Of a stretch of 64,000 bases of DNA, positions 37,750 to 46,840 are shown piece by piece. The stretch is taken from positions 434,001-498,000 of the forward strand of contig CP053915.1 of NCBI GenBank assembly GCA_021496925.1, written 5' to 3'. The notes under the pieces were generated by a model, which saw only the letters and a program-made list of their open reading frames with translations, ran no database searches and was not told the DNA's origin. The first letter of the stretch is position 1, and the number at the start of each line of letters is the position of its first letter. Origin of the DNA: Acidovorax sp. YS12 (lineage in GTDB: Bacteria > Pseudomonadota > Gammaproteobacteria > Burkholderiales > Burkholderiaceae_C). The position numbers and the translations under genes are program-made.

Positions 37750-39080
37750 CACGCAAATACTTCGGCACCGACGGCATCCGGGGCACTGTCGGCCAGCCCC
37801 CCATCACGCCGGATTTCGTACTGCGCCTGGCCCACGCCGTGGGCCGCGTACTGCGCCGCAGCGAGGAGCGCCCCACGGTGCTGATCGGCAAGGACACGCG
37901 CATCTCAGGCTACATGCTGGAGGCCGCGCTGGAGTCCGGTTTCAACTCAGCCGGGGTCGATGTGGTGCTGCTGGGCCCGCTGCCCACGCCTGGCGTGGCC
38001 TACCTGACGCGCGCGCAGCGCGCCAGCCTGGGTGTGGTCATCAGCGCCAGCCACAATCCATATGCGGACAACGGCATCAAGTTCTTCAGTGCCTCGGGTG
38101 CCAAGCTGCCTGACGAATGGGAGCTCGCGGTCGAGGCGGCCATGGATGAGCCGCCGGTGTGGGTCGATTCGGCGAGCCTGGGCAAGGCGCGCCGGCTGGA
38201 CGACGCGGCGGGCCGCTACATCGAGTTCTGCAAGAGCACGTTTGCCAACGACCTCACGCTCAAGGGCCTGCGCATCGTGGTGGATGCGGCGCATGGTGCG
38301 GCCTACCAGATCGCCCCCAAGGTGTTCCATGAGCTGGGTGCCGACGTGGTGCCCATTGGCTGTGCCCCTGACGGCTTGAACATCAACCACGAAGTGGGCG
38401 CGACCCACCCGGACGCACTGGTGCGTGCGGTGCGTGCCAACCATGCGGACTTCGGCATCGCCCTGGATGGCGATGCCGACCGTCTGCAAATGGTCGATGG
38501 CAGCGGCCGCCTGTTCAACGGCGATGAACTGCTGTATCTGCTGGCGCGCGAGCGCATGGCGCGCGATGAACTGGTGCCCGGCGTGGTAGGCACCCAGATG
38601 ACCAACATGGCCGTGGAGCTGGCCTTGCGCGCCCAGGGCGTCAAGCTGGTGCGTGCCAAGGTGGGCGACCGCTACGTGCTGGAGGAACTGGCGCGCCACG
38701 GCTGGCTGCTGGGCGGCGAGGGTTCGGGCCACCTGCTGGCGCTGGACAAGCACACCACCGGCGATGGCCTGGTCAGCGCCCTGCAGGTGCTGCAGGCCTG
38801 CGTGCGCAGCGGCCAGGGCATGGCCGAACTGCTGGCGGGAGTGGAGTTGTTCCCGCAGGTGCTGCTCAACGTGCGTCTGCAGCCCGGCCAGGACTGGCGC
38901 GTCAACACGCTGCTGGCACGGGAAACCGCCGCAGTGGAAGCCGAGCTGAACGGCAGCGGGCGCGTGCTGATCCGGGCCAGCGGAACCGAGCCTCTGCTGC
39001 GCGTGATGGTCGAAGCGCGCGACCAGACCCAGGCCAGCGCCTGTGCCCAGCGTCTGGCCGATGCCGCCCGCGCAGGATGA
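37746..39080 (+). CDS. glmM: Phosphoglucosamine mutase
   Basis: 444 residues. The phosphoserine loop is SASHNPYADNG with the active serine at residue 102. The metal-binding DGDADR motif and the C-terminal ASGTEP phosphate-binding loop are intact. It interconverts glucosamine-6-P and glucosamine-1-P for UDP-GlcNAc, feeding peptidoglycan and the lipid A genes upstream in the window. It follows folP directly, the standard order. Confidence 0.98.
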   Translation: MTRKYFGTDGIRGTVGQPPITPDFVLRLAHAVGRVLRRSEERPTVLIGKDTRISGYMLEAALESGFNSAGVDVVLLGPLPTPGVAYLTRAQRASLGVVISASHNPYADNGIKFFSASGAKLPDEWELAVEAAMDEPPVWVDSASLGKARRLDDAAGRYIEFCKSTFANDLTLKGLRIVVDAAHGAAYQIAPKVFHELGADVVPIGCAPDGLNINHEVGATHPDALVRAVRANHADFGIALDGDADRLQMVDGSGRLFNGDELLYLLARERMARDELVPGVVGTQMTNMAVELALRAQGVKLVRAKVGDRYVLEELARHGWLLGGEGSGHLLALDKHTTGDGLVSALQVLQACVRSGQGMAELLAGVELFPQVLLNVRLQPGQDWRVNTLLARETAAVEAELNGSGRVLIRASGTEPLLRVMVEARDQTQASACAQRLADAARAG

Positions 39081-39586
39081 CGGCCATGATCGATGTGCGT
39101 GTCGTGGACTATGCCGACCCGCGTGAGGCGCAGGCGCTGGTGGCGCTGCTCGACGCCTATGCCCGCGATCCAGCGGGCGGCGGCGAGCCCCTGGCCCCTG
39201 AGGTCAAGGCGCGGTTGCCGCAGGCCCTGCGGCAACGCCAGGGGGCTTTCAGCGTGATCGCCTGGGCGCGGGACGGCGCCGATGCCGAAGAGGTGCCGGT
39301 GGGCCTGATCAACTGCCTGGAGGGCTTCTCCACCTTTGCCTGCCGTCCGCTGGTCAATGTGCACGATGTCGCGGTGCTGCCGGCCTGGCGCGGGCACCGT
39401 GTGACGCAGCGGATGCTGGCCGCCGTGGAGCGTGTCGCGCGCGAGCGCGGCGCGTGCAAGCTCACGCTCGAAGTGCTGCAGGGCAACCTGCCCGCGCTGC
39501 GCGCGTACGAGCGCGAGGGCTTCGCGGGCTACGCGCTCGATCCCGCCATGGGGCAGGCGCAGTTCATGCAGAAGTGGCTGGACTGA
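39077..39586 (+). CDS. GNAT-family N-acetyltransferase
   Basis: 169 residues. Acetyl-CoA-binding pattern VHDVAVLPAWRGHRVTQRML, a variant of the GNAT motif A (R-G-x-G-A/V) in which the second Gly is His, and LTLEVLQGNLPALRAYEREGF at the C-terminal side. The substrate is unknown. It overlaps glmM (ATGA), so it is cotranscribed, and it converges on the AI-2E-type gene. Confidence 0.85.
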   Translation: MTAMIDVRVVDYADPREAQALVALLDAYARDPAGGGEPLAPEVKARLPQALRQRQGAFSVIAWARDGADAEEVPVGLINCLEGFSTFACRPLVNVHDVAVLPAWRGHRVTQRMLAAVERVARERGACKLTLEVLQGNLPALRAYEREGFAGYALDPAMGQAQFMQKWLD

Positions 39587-39608
39587 CGGGCTGCAGCATG
39601 GCCGGGCG

Positions 39609-40670
39609 TCAGTCCTGCAAATCCTCCCCCACGTCCTGGGTGAACAGGCCCCAGGTGGCCACAAACAGCGCCGCGATCGCCGGGCCGATGACGAAGCCCG
39701 TGAGGCCGAACAGCGACATGCCGCCCAGGGTCGAGATCAGCACCATGTAGTCGGGCAGCTTGGTGTCCTTGCCGACCAGCAGCGGGCGCAGCAGGTTGTC
39801 CACCAGCCCGATGACGAAGATGCCGTAGGCAATCAGGATTGCCCCCTGCACGGCGGCGCCGGTGGCCAGGTAGTACAGCGCCACCGGCATCCATATCAGG
39901 CTGGCGCCCACCGCCGGCAGCAGGGACAGGAAGGCCATGAGCACGCCCCAGAGGACCGGCGCCTGGATGCCCAGCACCCAGAAGATCAGGCCGCCGAGCG
40001 CGCCCTGCGATGCCGCCACCACGATGTTGCCCTTGACGGTGGCGCGTACCACGGTCGTGAACTTGCTCGCCAGGTTGCGCTTGTGCGCTTCGTCCAGCGG
40101 GATCGCCTGGCGCACCCGTTTGCCCAGCGCCACGCCGTCGCGCAGCAGGAAGAACAGCAGGTACAGCATGATGCCGACGCTGACGATGAACCCCAGCGTG
40201 TCCTGGCCGATGTTCAGCGCCTTGGTGGCGAAAAACTGGCTGGCCTGCACGGCGGCGCTCGAGAACTTCTCCTGCAGCTCCGACAGCGAGGACAGGTGAA
40301 AGTGGGCCAGCAGCTGGGTGGCCCATTCTGGCAGCGCGTTGAAGATCTGCTGCGCGTAGTTGCCGAAGTTGAGCTGGCCGGAGCGCATGCGCTCGTACAC
40401 CTGCGCCGCTTCCTGGACCAGCGAGAGGCTGATCAGCGCCATGGGCAGGATCACCAGGAGCAGGCACAGGCACAGCGTGCAAAGCGCGGCCAGGTTGGGG
40501 CGCTGCGGCATGCGCTGCAGCAGGCGCCTGTGCAGCGGCATGAAAAGGATGGCCAGCACCATGGCCCAGAACACCGCGCCATGGAATGGCCAGAGGATCG
40601 CGAGGAACGCGGCGGTGACTGCGATCAGCAGCGCCAGAAAGGTGCGGTTTTGCAGCTTGGAGAAGGGCAT
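39609..40670 (-). CDS. AI-2E family transporter (PerM-like permease)
   Basis: 353 residues with about eight hydrophobic segments (for instance LALLIAVTAAFLAILW, AALCTLCLCLLLVILPMAL, and several near the C-terminus) and the family's characteristic GLVDNLLRPLLVGK sequence before the last pair. The family was named for AI-2 export, but most members have other, often unknown, functions. ATG 40670 (MPFSKLQNRTFLALL) is chosen over a longer upstream frame that runs through the promoter region of sucA. It diverges from sucA. Confidence 0.88.
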   Translation of the reverse strand: MPFSKLQNRTFLALLIAVTAAFLAILWPFHGAVFWAMVLAILFMPLHRRLLQRMPQRPNLAALCTLCLCLLLVILPMALISLSLVQEAAQVYERMRSGQLNFGNYAQQIFNALPEWATQLLAHFHLSSLSELQEKFSSAAVQASQFFATKALNIGQDTLGFIVSVGIMLYLLFFLLRDGVALGKRVRQAIPLDEAHKRNLASKFTTVVRATVKGNIVVAASQGALGGLIFWVLGIQAPVLWGVLMAFLSLLPAVGASLIWMPVALYYLATGAAVQGAILIAYGIFVIGLVDNLLRPLLVGKDTKLPDYMVLISTLGGMSLFGLTGFVIGPAIAALFVATWGLFTQDVGEDLQD

Positions 40671-40726
40671 GGGCCGACGGAAAGTTGCGAGAACCCGACT
40701 GTACGCGACCCGGCCCATGATCGCCC

Positions 40727-40756
40727 GTGACCCGCCGTTGCGTTCGGTGGCACAAT
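40727..40756 (+). promoter_or_regulatory. Possible sucA promoter
   Basis: GTGACC (40727-40732) as -35 and CACAAT (40751-40756) as -10, spaced 18 bases, lie in the gap before sucA. Both match only partly. A leader of about 115 bases would carry the hairpin described next. Confidence 0.35.
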
Positions 40757-40845
40757 AGCCGCCGCAACCCAAGGCCCTTCCCCAGCCACAGTCGCATCCG
40801 CCAACCGGTTCAGCCGTGTCGCGGAAGGTTTACCAACCAGCTCAT

Positions 40846-40862
40846 GTCTCCCTCAGGGAGAC
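40846..40862 (+). promoter_or_regulatory. Perfect 7-bp hairpin abutting the sucA ribosome binding site
   Basis: GTCTCCC (40846-40852), loop TCA, GGGAGAC (40856-40862), followed at once by GGAGGT (40863-40868), 10 bases before ATG 40878. The lower part of the stem is adjacent to the ribosome binding site and may affect initiation or mRNA stability. Confidence 0.75.
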
Positions 40863-40877
40863 GGAGGTCAGCGAAAT

Positions 40878-43754
40878 ATGAGCGAGACAACGTCCGTTTA
40901 CCAAGCCTACCAGGGCAACACCTACCTCTTCGGCGGCAACGCGCCCTATGTCGAAGAGATGTACGAGAACTACCTTGCCAACCCGGGCAGCGTGCCCGAC
41001 TCCTGGCGCGAGTACTTCGATGCATTGCAGCACGTGCCCGCTTCGGATGGGACCGATGCACGGGATGTGCCGCACCAGCCGGTCATCAACGCCTTTGCCG
41101 AGCGTGCCAAGCAAGGCGGCACCAAGGTGGTGGTGGCCAGCGCCGATGCCGAGATGGGCCGCAAGCGCACAGCCGTGCAGCAGTTGATCGCCGCCTACCG
41201 CAACGTCGGTGCCCGCTGGGCCGACCTCGACCCCCTCAAGCGCGCCGAGCGCCCCCAGATTCCCGAGCTGGAGCCCGCCTTCTACGGCTTCAGCGATGCC
41301 GACCAGGAAACGGTGTTCGACACGAGCAACACCTTCTTCGGCAAGGACAAGATGCCGCTGCGCGAGCTGATCAACGCGCTGCGCGAGACCTACTGCGGCA
41401 CCATTGGTGCCGAGTACATGTACGCCACCGACCAGAACCAGAAGCGCTGGTGGCAGCAGAAGCTGGAGAGCATCCGCAGCAAGCCGGCTTTCAATGCCGA
41501 CAAGAAAAAGCGCATCCTCGACCGTCTGACGGCCGCCGAAGGCCTGGAGCGCTACCTGCACACCAAGTACGTCGGCCAGAAGCGCTTCTCGCTTGAAGGC
41601 GGCGAGAGCTTCATCGCCGCGATGGATGAGCTGATCCAGGACGCCGGCTCCAAGGGCGTGCAGGAAGTGGTGATCGGCATGGCCCACCGCGGCCGCCTGA
41701 ACGTGCTGGTGAACACCCTGGGCAAGATGCCCAAGGACCTGTTCGCCGAGTTCGACCACACTGCGCCCGAGGATCTGCCCGCGGGCGACGTGAAGTACCA
41801 CCAGGGCTTCAGTTCCGACGTCTCCACCCCCGGCGGCCCGGTGCACCTGAGCCTGGCGTTCAACCCCTCGCACCTCGAAATCGTCAACCCCGTGGTCGAA
41901 GGCTCGGTGCGTTCGCGCATGGACCGCCGCGGCGACCCCAAGGGCAAGCAGGTGCTGCCCGTGCTGGTGCACGGCGACGCCGCCTTCGCCGGCCAGGGTG
42001 TGAACCAGGAAACCCTGGCCCTGTCCGAAACCCGTGGCTATACCACGGGCGGCACGGTGCACATCATCATCAACAACCAGATCGGCTTCACCACGTCCGA
42101 CCCGCGCGACCTGCGCTCCACGCTGTACTGCACCGACATCGTGAAGATGATCGAGTCGCCCGTGCTGCACGTGAACGGCGACGATCCCGAGTCCGTGTGC
42201 CTGGCCATGCAACTGGCGCTGGAATACCGCATGGAGTTCTCCAGGGACGTGGTGGTGGACATCGTCTGCTACCGCAAGCTGGGCCACAACGAGCAGGACA
42301 CCCCCATGCTCACCCAGCCGCTGATGTACAAGAAGATCGCCCAGCACCCCGGCACGCGCAAGCTGTATGCCGACAAGCTGGCCGCCCAGGGCCTGGGCGA
42401 GAGCATCGGCGACGACATGGCCAAGGCCTACCGCGCCGCCATGGACGCGGGCAAGCACACGGTCGATCCGGTGCTGACCAACTTCAAGAGCAAGTACGCC
42501 GTGGACTGGAGCCCGTTCCTGGGCCACGCCTGGAGCGACACGGCCGACACCGCCATTCCGCTGACCGAGTGGAAACGCCTCGCCGAGAAGATCACCACCA
42601 TTCCTGAAAGCGTCACGCCGCACACCCTGGTGAAGAAGGTCTATGACGACCGCGCCGCCATGGGCCGTGGCGAGGTCAACGTGGACTGGGGCATGGGCGA
42701 GCACATGGCGTTCGCCTCGCTGGTCGCGTCGGGCTACCCCGTGCGCCTGTCGGGCGAGGACTGCGGCCGTGGCACGTTCACGCACCGCCACGCCGTGGTC
42801 CACGACCAGAAGCGCGAGAAGTGGGACGTGGGCTCCTACGTACCGCTGCAGAACGTGGCCGAGAACCAGGCGCCGTTCGTCGTCATCGACTCCATCCTGT
42901 CCGAAGAAGCCGTGCTGGCCTTCGAGTACGGCTATGCCTCGAACGACCCCAACACCCTGGTGATCTGGGAAGCGCAGTTCGGCGACTTCGCCAACGGCGC
43001 GCAGGTGGTGATCGACCAGTTCATCGCCTCGGGCGAGGTGAAGTGGGGCCGCGTCAACGGCATCACCCTGATGCTGCCGCACGGCTACGAAGGCCAGGGC
43101 CCCGAGCACAGCTCGGCCCGCCTGGAGCGCTTCATGCAGCTCGCCGCCGACGCCAACATGCAGATCGTGCAGCCCACCACGGCCAGCCAGATCTTCCACG
43201 TGCTGCGCCGCCAGATGGTGCGCAACCTGCGCAAGCCCCTGGTCATCTTCACGCCCAAGAGCCTGCTGCGCAACAAGGACGCCACCTCGCCGCTGTCCGA
43301 ATTCACCAAGGGCACGTTCCAGACCGTGCTGGGCGAGCAGGACGAGGCCATCGCCAAGAACGCCGCCAAGGTCAAGCGCGTGATCGCCTGCTCCGGCAAG
43401 GTGTACTACGACCTGGTGAAGAAGCGTGCCGAGAAGGGCGCGCAGGACGTGGCCATCGTCCGCGTGGAGCAGTTGTACCCGTTCCCGCACAAGGCGTTCG
43501 CCGCGGAGGTCAAGAAGTACGCCAAGGCGACCGAGATCGTGTGGTGCCAGGATGAGCCGCAGAACCAGGGCGCCTGGTTCTTCGTGCAGCACTACATCCA
43601 CGAGAACATGCTGGCCGGCCAGAAGCTCGGCTACGCCGGCCGCGCCGCCTCCGCTTCGCCTGCCGTCGGCTACGCGCACCTGCACGCCGAACAGCAGAAG
43701 AACCTGGTGGAAGCCGCGTTCGCCAAGCTCAAGGGTTTTGTCCTGACCAAGTAA
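40878..43754 (+). CDS. sucA: 2-oxoglutarate dehydrogenase E1 component
   Basis: 958 residues. An N-terminal E2-binding segment (about 1-60, SETTSVYQAYQGNTYLF), a thiamine-diphosphate domain including GMAHRGRLNVLVN, and the C-terminal transketolase-like domain. It decarboxylates 2-oxoglutarate, the first step of the complex with SucB and Lpd; this is a TCA-cycle operon. The start at 40878 fits the family. Confidence 0.98.
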   Translation: MSETTSVYQAYQGNTYLFGGNAPYVEEMYENYLANPGSVPDSWREYFDALQHVPASDGTDARDVPHQPVINAFAERAKQGGTKVVVASADAEMGRKRTAVQQLIAAYRNVGARWADLDPLKRAERPQIPELEPAFYGFSDADQETVFDTSNTFFGKDKMPLRELINALRETYCGTIGAEYMYATDQNQKRWWQQKLESIRSKPAFNADKKKRILDRLTAAEGLERYLHTKYVGQKRFSLEGGESFIAAMDELIQDAGSKGVQEVVIGMAHRGRLNVLVNTLGKMPKDLFAEFDHTAPEDLPAGDVKYHQGFSSDVSTPGGPVHLSLAFNPSHLEIVNPVVEGSVRSRMDRRGDPKGKQVLPVLVHGDAAFAGQGVNQETLALSETRGYTTGGTVHIIINNQIGFTTSDPRDLRSTLYCTDIVKMIESPVLHVNGDDPESVCLAMQLALEYRMEFSRDVVVDIVCYRKLGHNEQDTPMLTQPLMYKKIAQHPGTRKLYADKLAAQGLGESIGDDMAKAYRAAMDAGKHTVDPVLTNFKSKYAVDWSPFLGHAWSDTADTAIPLTEWKRLAEKITTIPESVTPHTLVKKVYDDRAAMGRGEVNVDWGMGEHMAFASLVASGYPVRLSGEDCGRGTFTHRHAVVHDQKREKWDVGSYVPLQNVAENQAPFVVIDSILSEEAVLAFEYGYASNDPNTLVIWEAQFGDFANGAQVVIDQFIASGEVKWGRVNGITLMLPHGYEGQGPEHSSARLERFMQLAADANMQIVQPTTASQIFHVLRRQMVRNLRKPLVIFTPKSLLRNKDATSPLSEFTKGTFQTVLGEQDEAIAKNAAKVKRVIACSGKVYYDLVKKRAEKGAQDVAIVRVEQLYPFPHKAFAAEVKKYAKATEIVWCQDEPQNQGAWFFVQHYIHENMLAGQKLGYAGRAASASPAVGYAHLHAEQQKNLVEAAFAKLKGFVLTK

Positions 43755-43806
43755 GGCCTCGAACCCACGCTCTCAGTACAAAACATCGCATTGGAAAGAA
43801 TTCAAA

Positions 43807-45069
43807 ATGGCAATCGTTGAAGTCAAGGTCCCCCAACTGTCCGAATCCGTGGCCGAGGCCACCCTGCTGCAGTGGAAGAAGAAGCCCGGCGAAGCCGTGG
43901 CGGTCGATGAAATCCTGATCGAGATCGAGACCGACAAGGTCGTGCTCGAAGTGCCCGCGCCCGCCGGCGGCGTGTTGGCCGAGATCGTGCAGGCCGATGG
44001 CGCCACCGTGGCCGCCGACCAGCTCATCGCCAAGATCGACACCGAGGCCGTGGCGGGCGCCGCTGCCCCGGCAGCCGCCCCCGCACCCGCGGCGGCCGCT
44101 CCTGCGGCGGCTGCACCAGCCGCAGCCGCTGCCGCCGGTGGCAACAAGGGCGGCGTGGCCATGCCCGCAGCCGCCAAGATCCTGTCCGAAGCCAACATCC
44201 CGGCCTCGGCCGTGGCGGGCACCGGCAAGGATGGCCGCGTGACCAAGGGCGACGCCCTGGCCGCCGTGGCCGGTGGCGTCAAGTCCACCGCCGCCGTGAT
44301 CCCCACCGGCGTGCCTACCAAGGCGCTGCCGCAGGTGGCTGCCCCGTCGGCCGCGCCCGACCTGGGCGGGCGTCCCGAGCAGCGCGTGCCCATGAGCCGC
44401 CTGCGCGCCCGCGTGGCCGAGCGCCTGCTGCAGTCGCAGTCCACCAACGCCATCCTGACCACGTTCAACGAAGTGAACATGGCCCCGGTGATGGAGATGC
44501 GCAAGAAGTTCCAGGACGCGTTCACCAAGGAACACGGCGTGAAGATCGGCTTCATGTCCTTCTTCGTCAAGGCTGCCGTGCATGCCCTGAAGAAGTTCCC
44601 GGTGCTGAACGCCTCGGTGGACGGCACCGACATCGTCTACCACGGCTACTTCGACATCGGCATCGCCGTGGGTTCGCCGCGTGGCTTGGTGGTGCCGATC
44701 CTGCGCAACGCCGACCAGATGAGCTTCGCCGACATCGAGAAGAAGATCGCCGAGTTCGGCAAGAAGGCGGCTGAAGGCAAGCTGGGCATTGAGGAGATGA
44801 CCGGCGGCACGTTCTCCATCAGCAATGGCGGCACCTTCGGCTCGATGATGTCCACCCCCATCATCAACCCGCCGCAGTCGGCCATCCTGGGCGTGCACGC
44901 CACCAAGGACCGTGCCGTGGTCGAGAACGGCCAGGTCGTGGTGCGCCCGATGAACTACCTGGCCATGTCCTACGACCACCGCATCATCGACGGCCGCGAA
45001 GCCGTGCTGGGCCTGGTGGCCATGAAGGATGCGCTGGAAGATCCTTCGCGCCTGCTGTTCGACCTGTGA
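43807..45069 (+). CDS. sucB: Dihydrolipoyllysine succinyltransferase (E2 of 2-oxoglutarate dehydrogenase)
   Basis: 420 residues. Lipoyl domain with the modified Lys 44 in ETDKVVLEV, an Ala/Pro-rich linker (about 80-110), the E1/E3-binding domain (about 118-155) and the catalytic domain with DHRIIDGRE near the C-terminus (His and Asp). It transfers the succinyl group to CoA. Gap of 52 bases after sucA. Confidence 0.98.
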   Translation: MAIVEVKVPQLSESVAEATLLQWKKKPGEAVAVDEILIEIETDKVVLEVPAPAGGVLAEIVQADGATVAADQLIAKIDTEAVAGAAAPAAAPAPAAAAPAAAAPAAAAAAGGNKGGVAMPAAAKILSEANIPASAVAGTGKDGRVTKGDALAAVAGGVKSTAAVIPTGVPTKALPQVAAPSAAPDLGGRPEQRVPMSRLRARVAERLLQSQSTNAILTTFNEVNMAPVMEMRKKFQDAFTKEHGVKIGFMSFFVKAAVHALKKFPVLNASVDGTDIVYHGYFDIGIAVGSPRGLVVPILRNADQMSFADIEKKIAEFGKKAAEGKLGIEEMTGGTFSISNGGTFGSMMSTPIINPPQSAILGVHATKDRAVVENGQVVVRPMNYLAMSYDHRIIDGREAVLGLVAMKDALEDPSRLLFDL

Positions 45070-45094
45070 TCCACGGCACGGCGTAGTTCCCGAC

Positions 45095-45131
45095 AACCCA
45101 CCCTCGGCCCGGCCCGGCGGTGGGTTTTTTC
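45095..45131 (+). terminator. Terminator between sucB and lpdA
   Basis: AACCCACC (45095-45102) pairs with GGTGGGTT (45119-45126), with a GC-rich interior (GGCCCGGCCCGG) and T-run. As lpdA is needed with sucAB, this is probably partial termination lowering lpdA in this operon. Confidence 0.8.
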
Positions 45132-45154
45132 TCTCCCCCATTCCTGAAGAAACC

Positions 45155-46582
45155 ATGAGCAAGCAATTCGACGTCATCGTCATCGGCGCAGGCCCCGGCG
45201 GCTACATCGCCGCCATCCGCGCGGCCCAGCTGGGCATGCAGGTCGCCTGTATCGACGAGTGGAAGAACGACAAGGGCGGTCCCGCGCCCGGCGGCACCTG
45301 CACCAACGTAGGCTGCATTCCCTCCAAGGCGCTGCTGCAGTCGAGCGAGCATTTCGAGCACGCCACCAAGCACTTCGCCGAGCACGGCATCAGCACCGGC
45401 AAGGTGACCATGGACGTGGCTACCATGATCGGCCGCAAGGACACCGTGGTGAAGCAGAACAACGACGGCATCCTGTACCTGTTCAAGAAGAACAAGGTCA
45501 GCTTCTTCCATGGCCGTGGTTCGTTCGCCAAGGCCGTCGAAGGCGGCTACGAAATCAAGGTCGAGGGCGCGGCCAGCGAGACCCTGGTGGGCAAGCAGGT
45601 CATCGTCGCCACCGGCTCCAACGCGCGTGCGCTGCCCGGCGTGGCGTTCGACGAAGTCAACGTGCTGTCCAACGACGGCGCGCTGCGCGTGGGCGCCGTG
45701 CCCAAGAAGCTCGGCGTGATCGGCTCCGGCGTGATCGGCCTGGAAATGGGCAGCGTGTGGCGCCGCCTGGGCGCCGACGTGACCATCCTCGAAGGCCTGC
45801 CGACGTTCCTTGGCGCCGTCGATGAGCAGATCGCCAAGGAAGCCAAGAAGGCCTTCGACAAGCAGGGCCTGAAGGTCGAGCTCGGCGTGAAGATCGGCGA
45901 CATCAAATCCGCCAAGAAGGGCGTGAGCATCGCCTACACCAACGCCAAGGGCGAAGCCCAGACGCTTCAAGTTGACAAGCTCATCGTGTCGATCGGCCGC
46001 GTGCCCAACACCATCGGCCTGAACGCCGAAGCCGTGGGCCTGCAGCTCGACGAGCGCGGCGCCATCGTGGTCGATGGCGACTGCAAGACCAGCCTGCCCG
46101 GCGTCTGGGCCGTGGGCGACGTGGTGCGCGGCCCCATGCTGGCGCACAAGGCTGAGGAAGAGGGCGTGGCCGTGGCCGAGCGCATCGCCGGCCAGCACGG
46201 CCATGTGAACTTCAACACCATCCCCTGGGTGATCTACACCAGCCCCGAGATCGCCTGGGTCGGCCGCACCGAGCAGCAGCTCAAGGCCGATGGCGTGAAG
46301 TACAAGGCCGGCTCGTTCCCCTTCCTCGCCAACGGCCGCGCGCGCGCGCTGGGCGACACCACCGGCATGGTCAAGTTCCTGGCCGATGCCGCCACCGATG
46401 AAATCCTTGGCGTGCACATCGTCGGCCCCATGGCCTCGGAGCTGATCTCCGAAGCTGTGGTGGCGATGGAGTTCAAGGCCAGCGCCGAGGACATCGCGCG
46501 CATCTGCCACGCCCACCCCTCGCTGTCCGAAGCCACCAAGGAGGCGGCCCTCGCCGTGGACAAGCGCACTCTGAACTTCTGA
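45155..46582 (+). CDS. lpdA: Dihydrolipoamide dehydrogenase (E3)
   Basis: 475 residues. FAD-binding GAGPGG at the N-terminus, redox disulfide in GGTCTNVGCIPSKALL, NAD-binding GSGVIGLE, and the C-terminal HAHPSLSEA active-site base. It reoxidises lipoamide. ATG 45155 is preceded by GAAGAAACC, a modest ribosome binding site; the upstream frame runs through the terminator and is not coding. Confidence 0.98.
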   Translation: MSKQFDVIVIGAGPGGYIAAIRAAQLGMQVACIDEWKNDKGGPAPGGTCTNVGCIPSKALLQSSEHFEHATKHFAEHGISTGKVTMDVATMIGRKDTVVKQNNDGILYLFKKNKVSFFHGRGSFAKAVEGGYEIKVEGAASETLVGKQVIVATGSNARALPGVAFDEVNVLSNDGALRVGAVPKKLGVIGSGVIGLEMGSVWRRLGADVTILEGLPTFLGAVDEQIAKEAKKAFDKQGLKVELGVKIGDIKSAKKGVSIAYTNAKGEAQTLQVDKLIVSIGRVPNTIGLNAEAVGLQLDERGAIVVDGDCKTSLPGVWAVGDVVRGPMLAHKAEEEGVAVAERIAGQHGHVNFNTIPWVIYTSPEIAWVGRTEQQLKADGVKYKAGSFPFLANGRARALGDTTGMVKFLADAATDEILGVHIVGPMASELISEAVVAMEFKASAEDIARICHAHPSLSEATKEAALAVDKRTLNF

Positions 46583-46598
46583 AGTGACACAACACCCG

Positions 46599-46745
46599 CC
46601 CTGAGCGGCTGCGCCGCTTCCCCCCGCTCTCGCAGCGCTGCGCACTGCGGGCAGGGGGACGCAGCCAGCGCGGCGGGGCGGCCCTTGCGCGGCTGCTCGC
46701 GCATGGGCCGCGCCGGTTTCATGGACTGCGGGTGGCGCGTGGCGC
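46599..46745 (+). repeat. Second, longer intergenic repeat type (GAGCGGCTGCGCCGCTTC)
   Basis: This segment after lpdA begins with CTGAGCGGCTGCGCCGCTTC and continues through two further GC-rich inverted segments (GCGCTGCGCACTGCGGGC and GGGCGGCCCTTGCGCGGC). I recognise the first part as a frequent Comamonadaceae intergenic repeat from memory; only one copy is in the window, so the repeat status is an inference. It contains no gene. Confidence 0.45.
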
Positions 46746-46771
46746 CATGGATCACTGATAAGTTCATAATG

Positions 46772-46822
46772 AAAATGGCTGCCAGCGCTTGCCAGGCAAG
46801 CGCTGGCAGCTATTCTTTTTGA
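46772..46822 (+). repeat. Dispersed repeat, copy C, with perfect 16-bp palindrome
   Basis: GCTGCCAGCGCTTGCC (46778-46793), one spacer A, GGCAAGCGCTGGCAGC (46795-46810), followed by a T-run. All 16 base pairs match; it is the most symmetrical copy and lies 31 bases before the zapE start. It could act as a terminator for lpdA or as a cruciform. A CATAAT -10-like sequence (46765-46770) precedes it. Confidence 0.85.
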
Positions 46823-46840
46823 GACACAAGGAGATTGCGG

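Noticed and set aside
45095..45131. End of the sucAB operon as a complete separation from lpdA
   Set aside because: The terminator is real, but lpdA is the required E3 partner in the same orientation with no obvious promoter of its own, so partial termination is more plausible.
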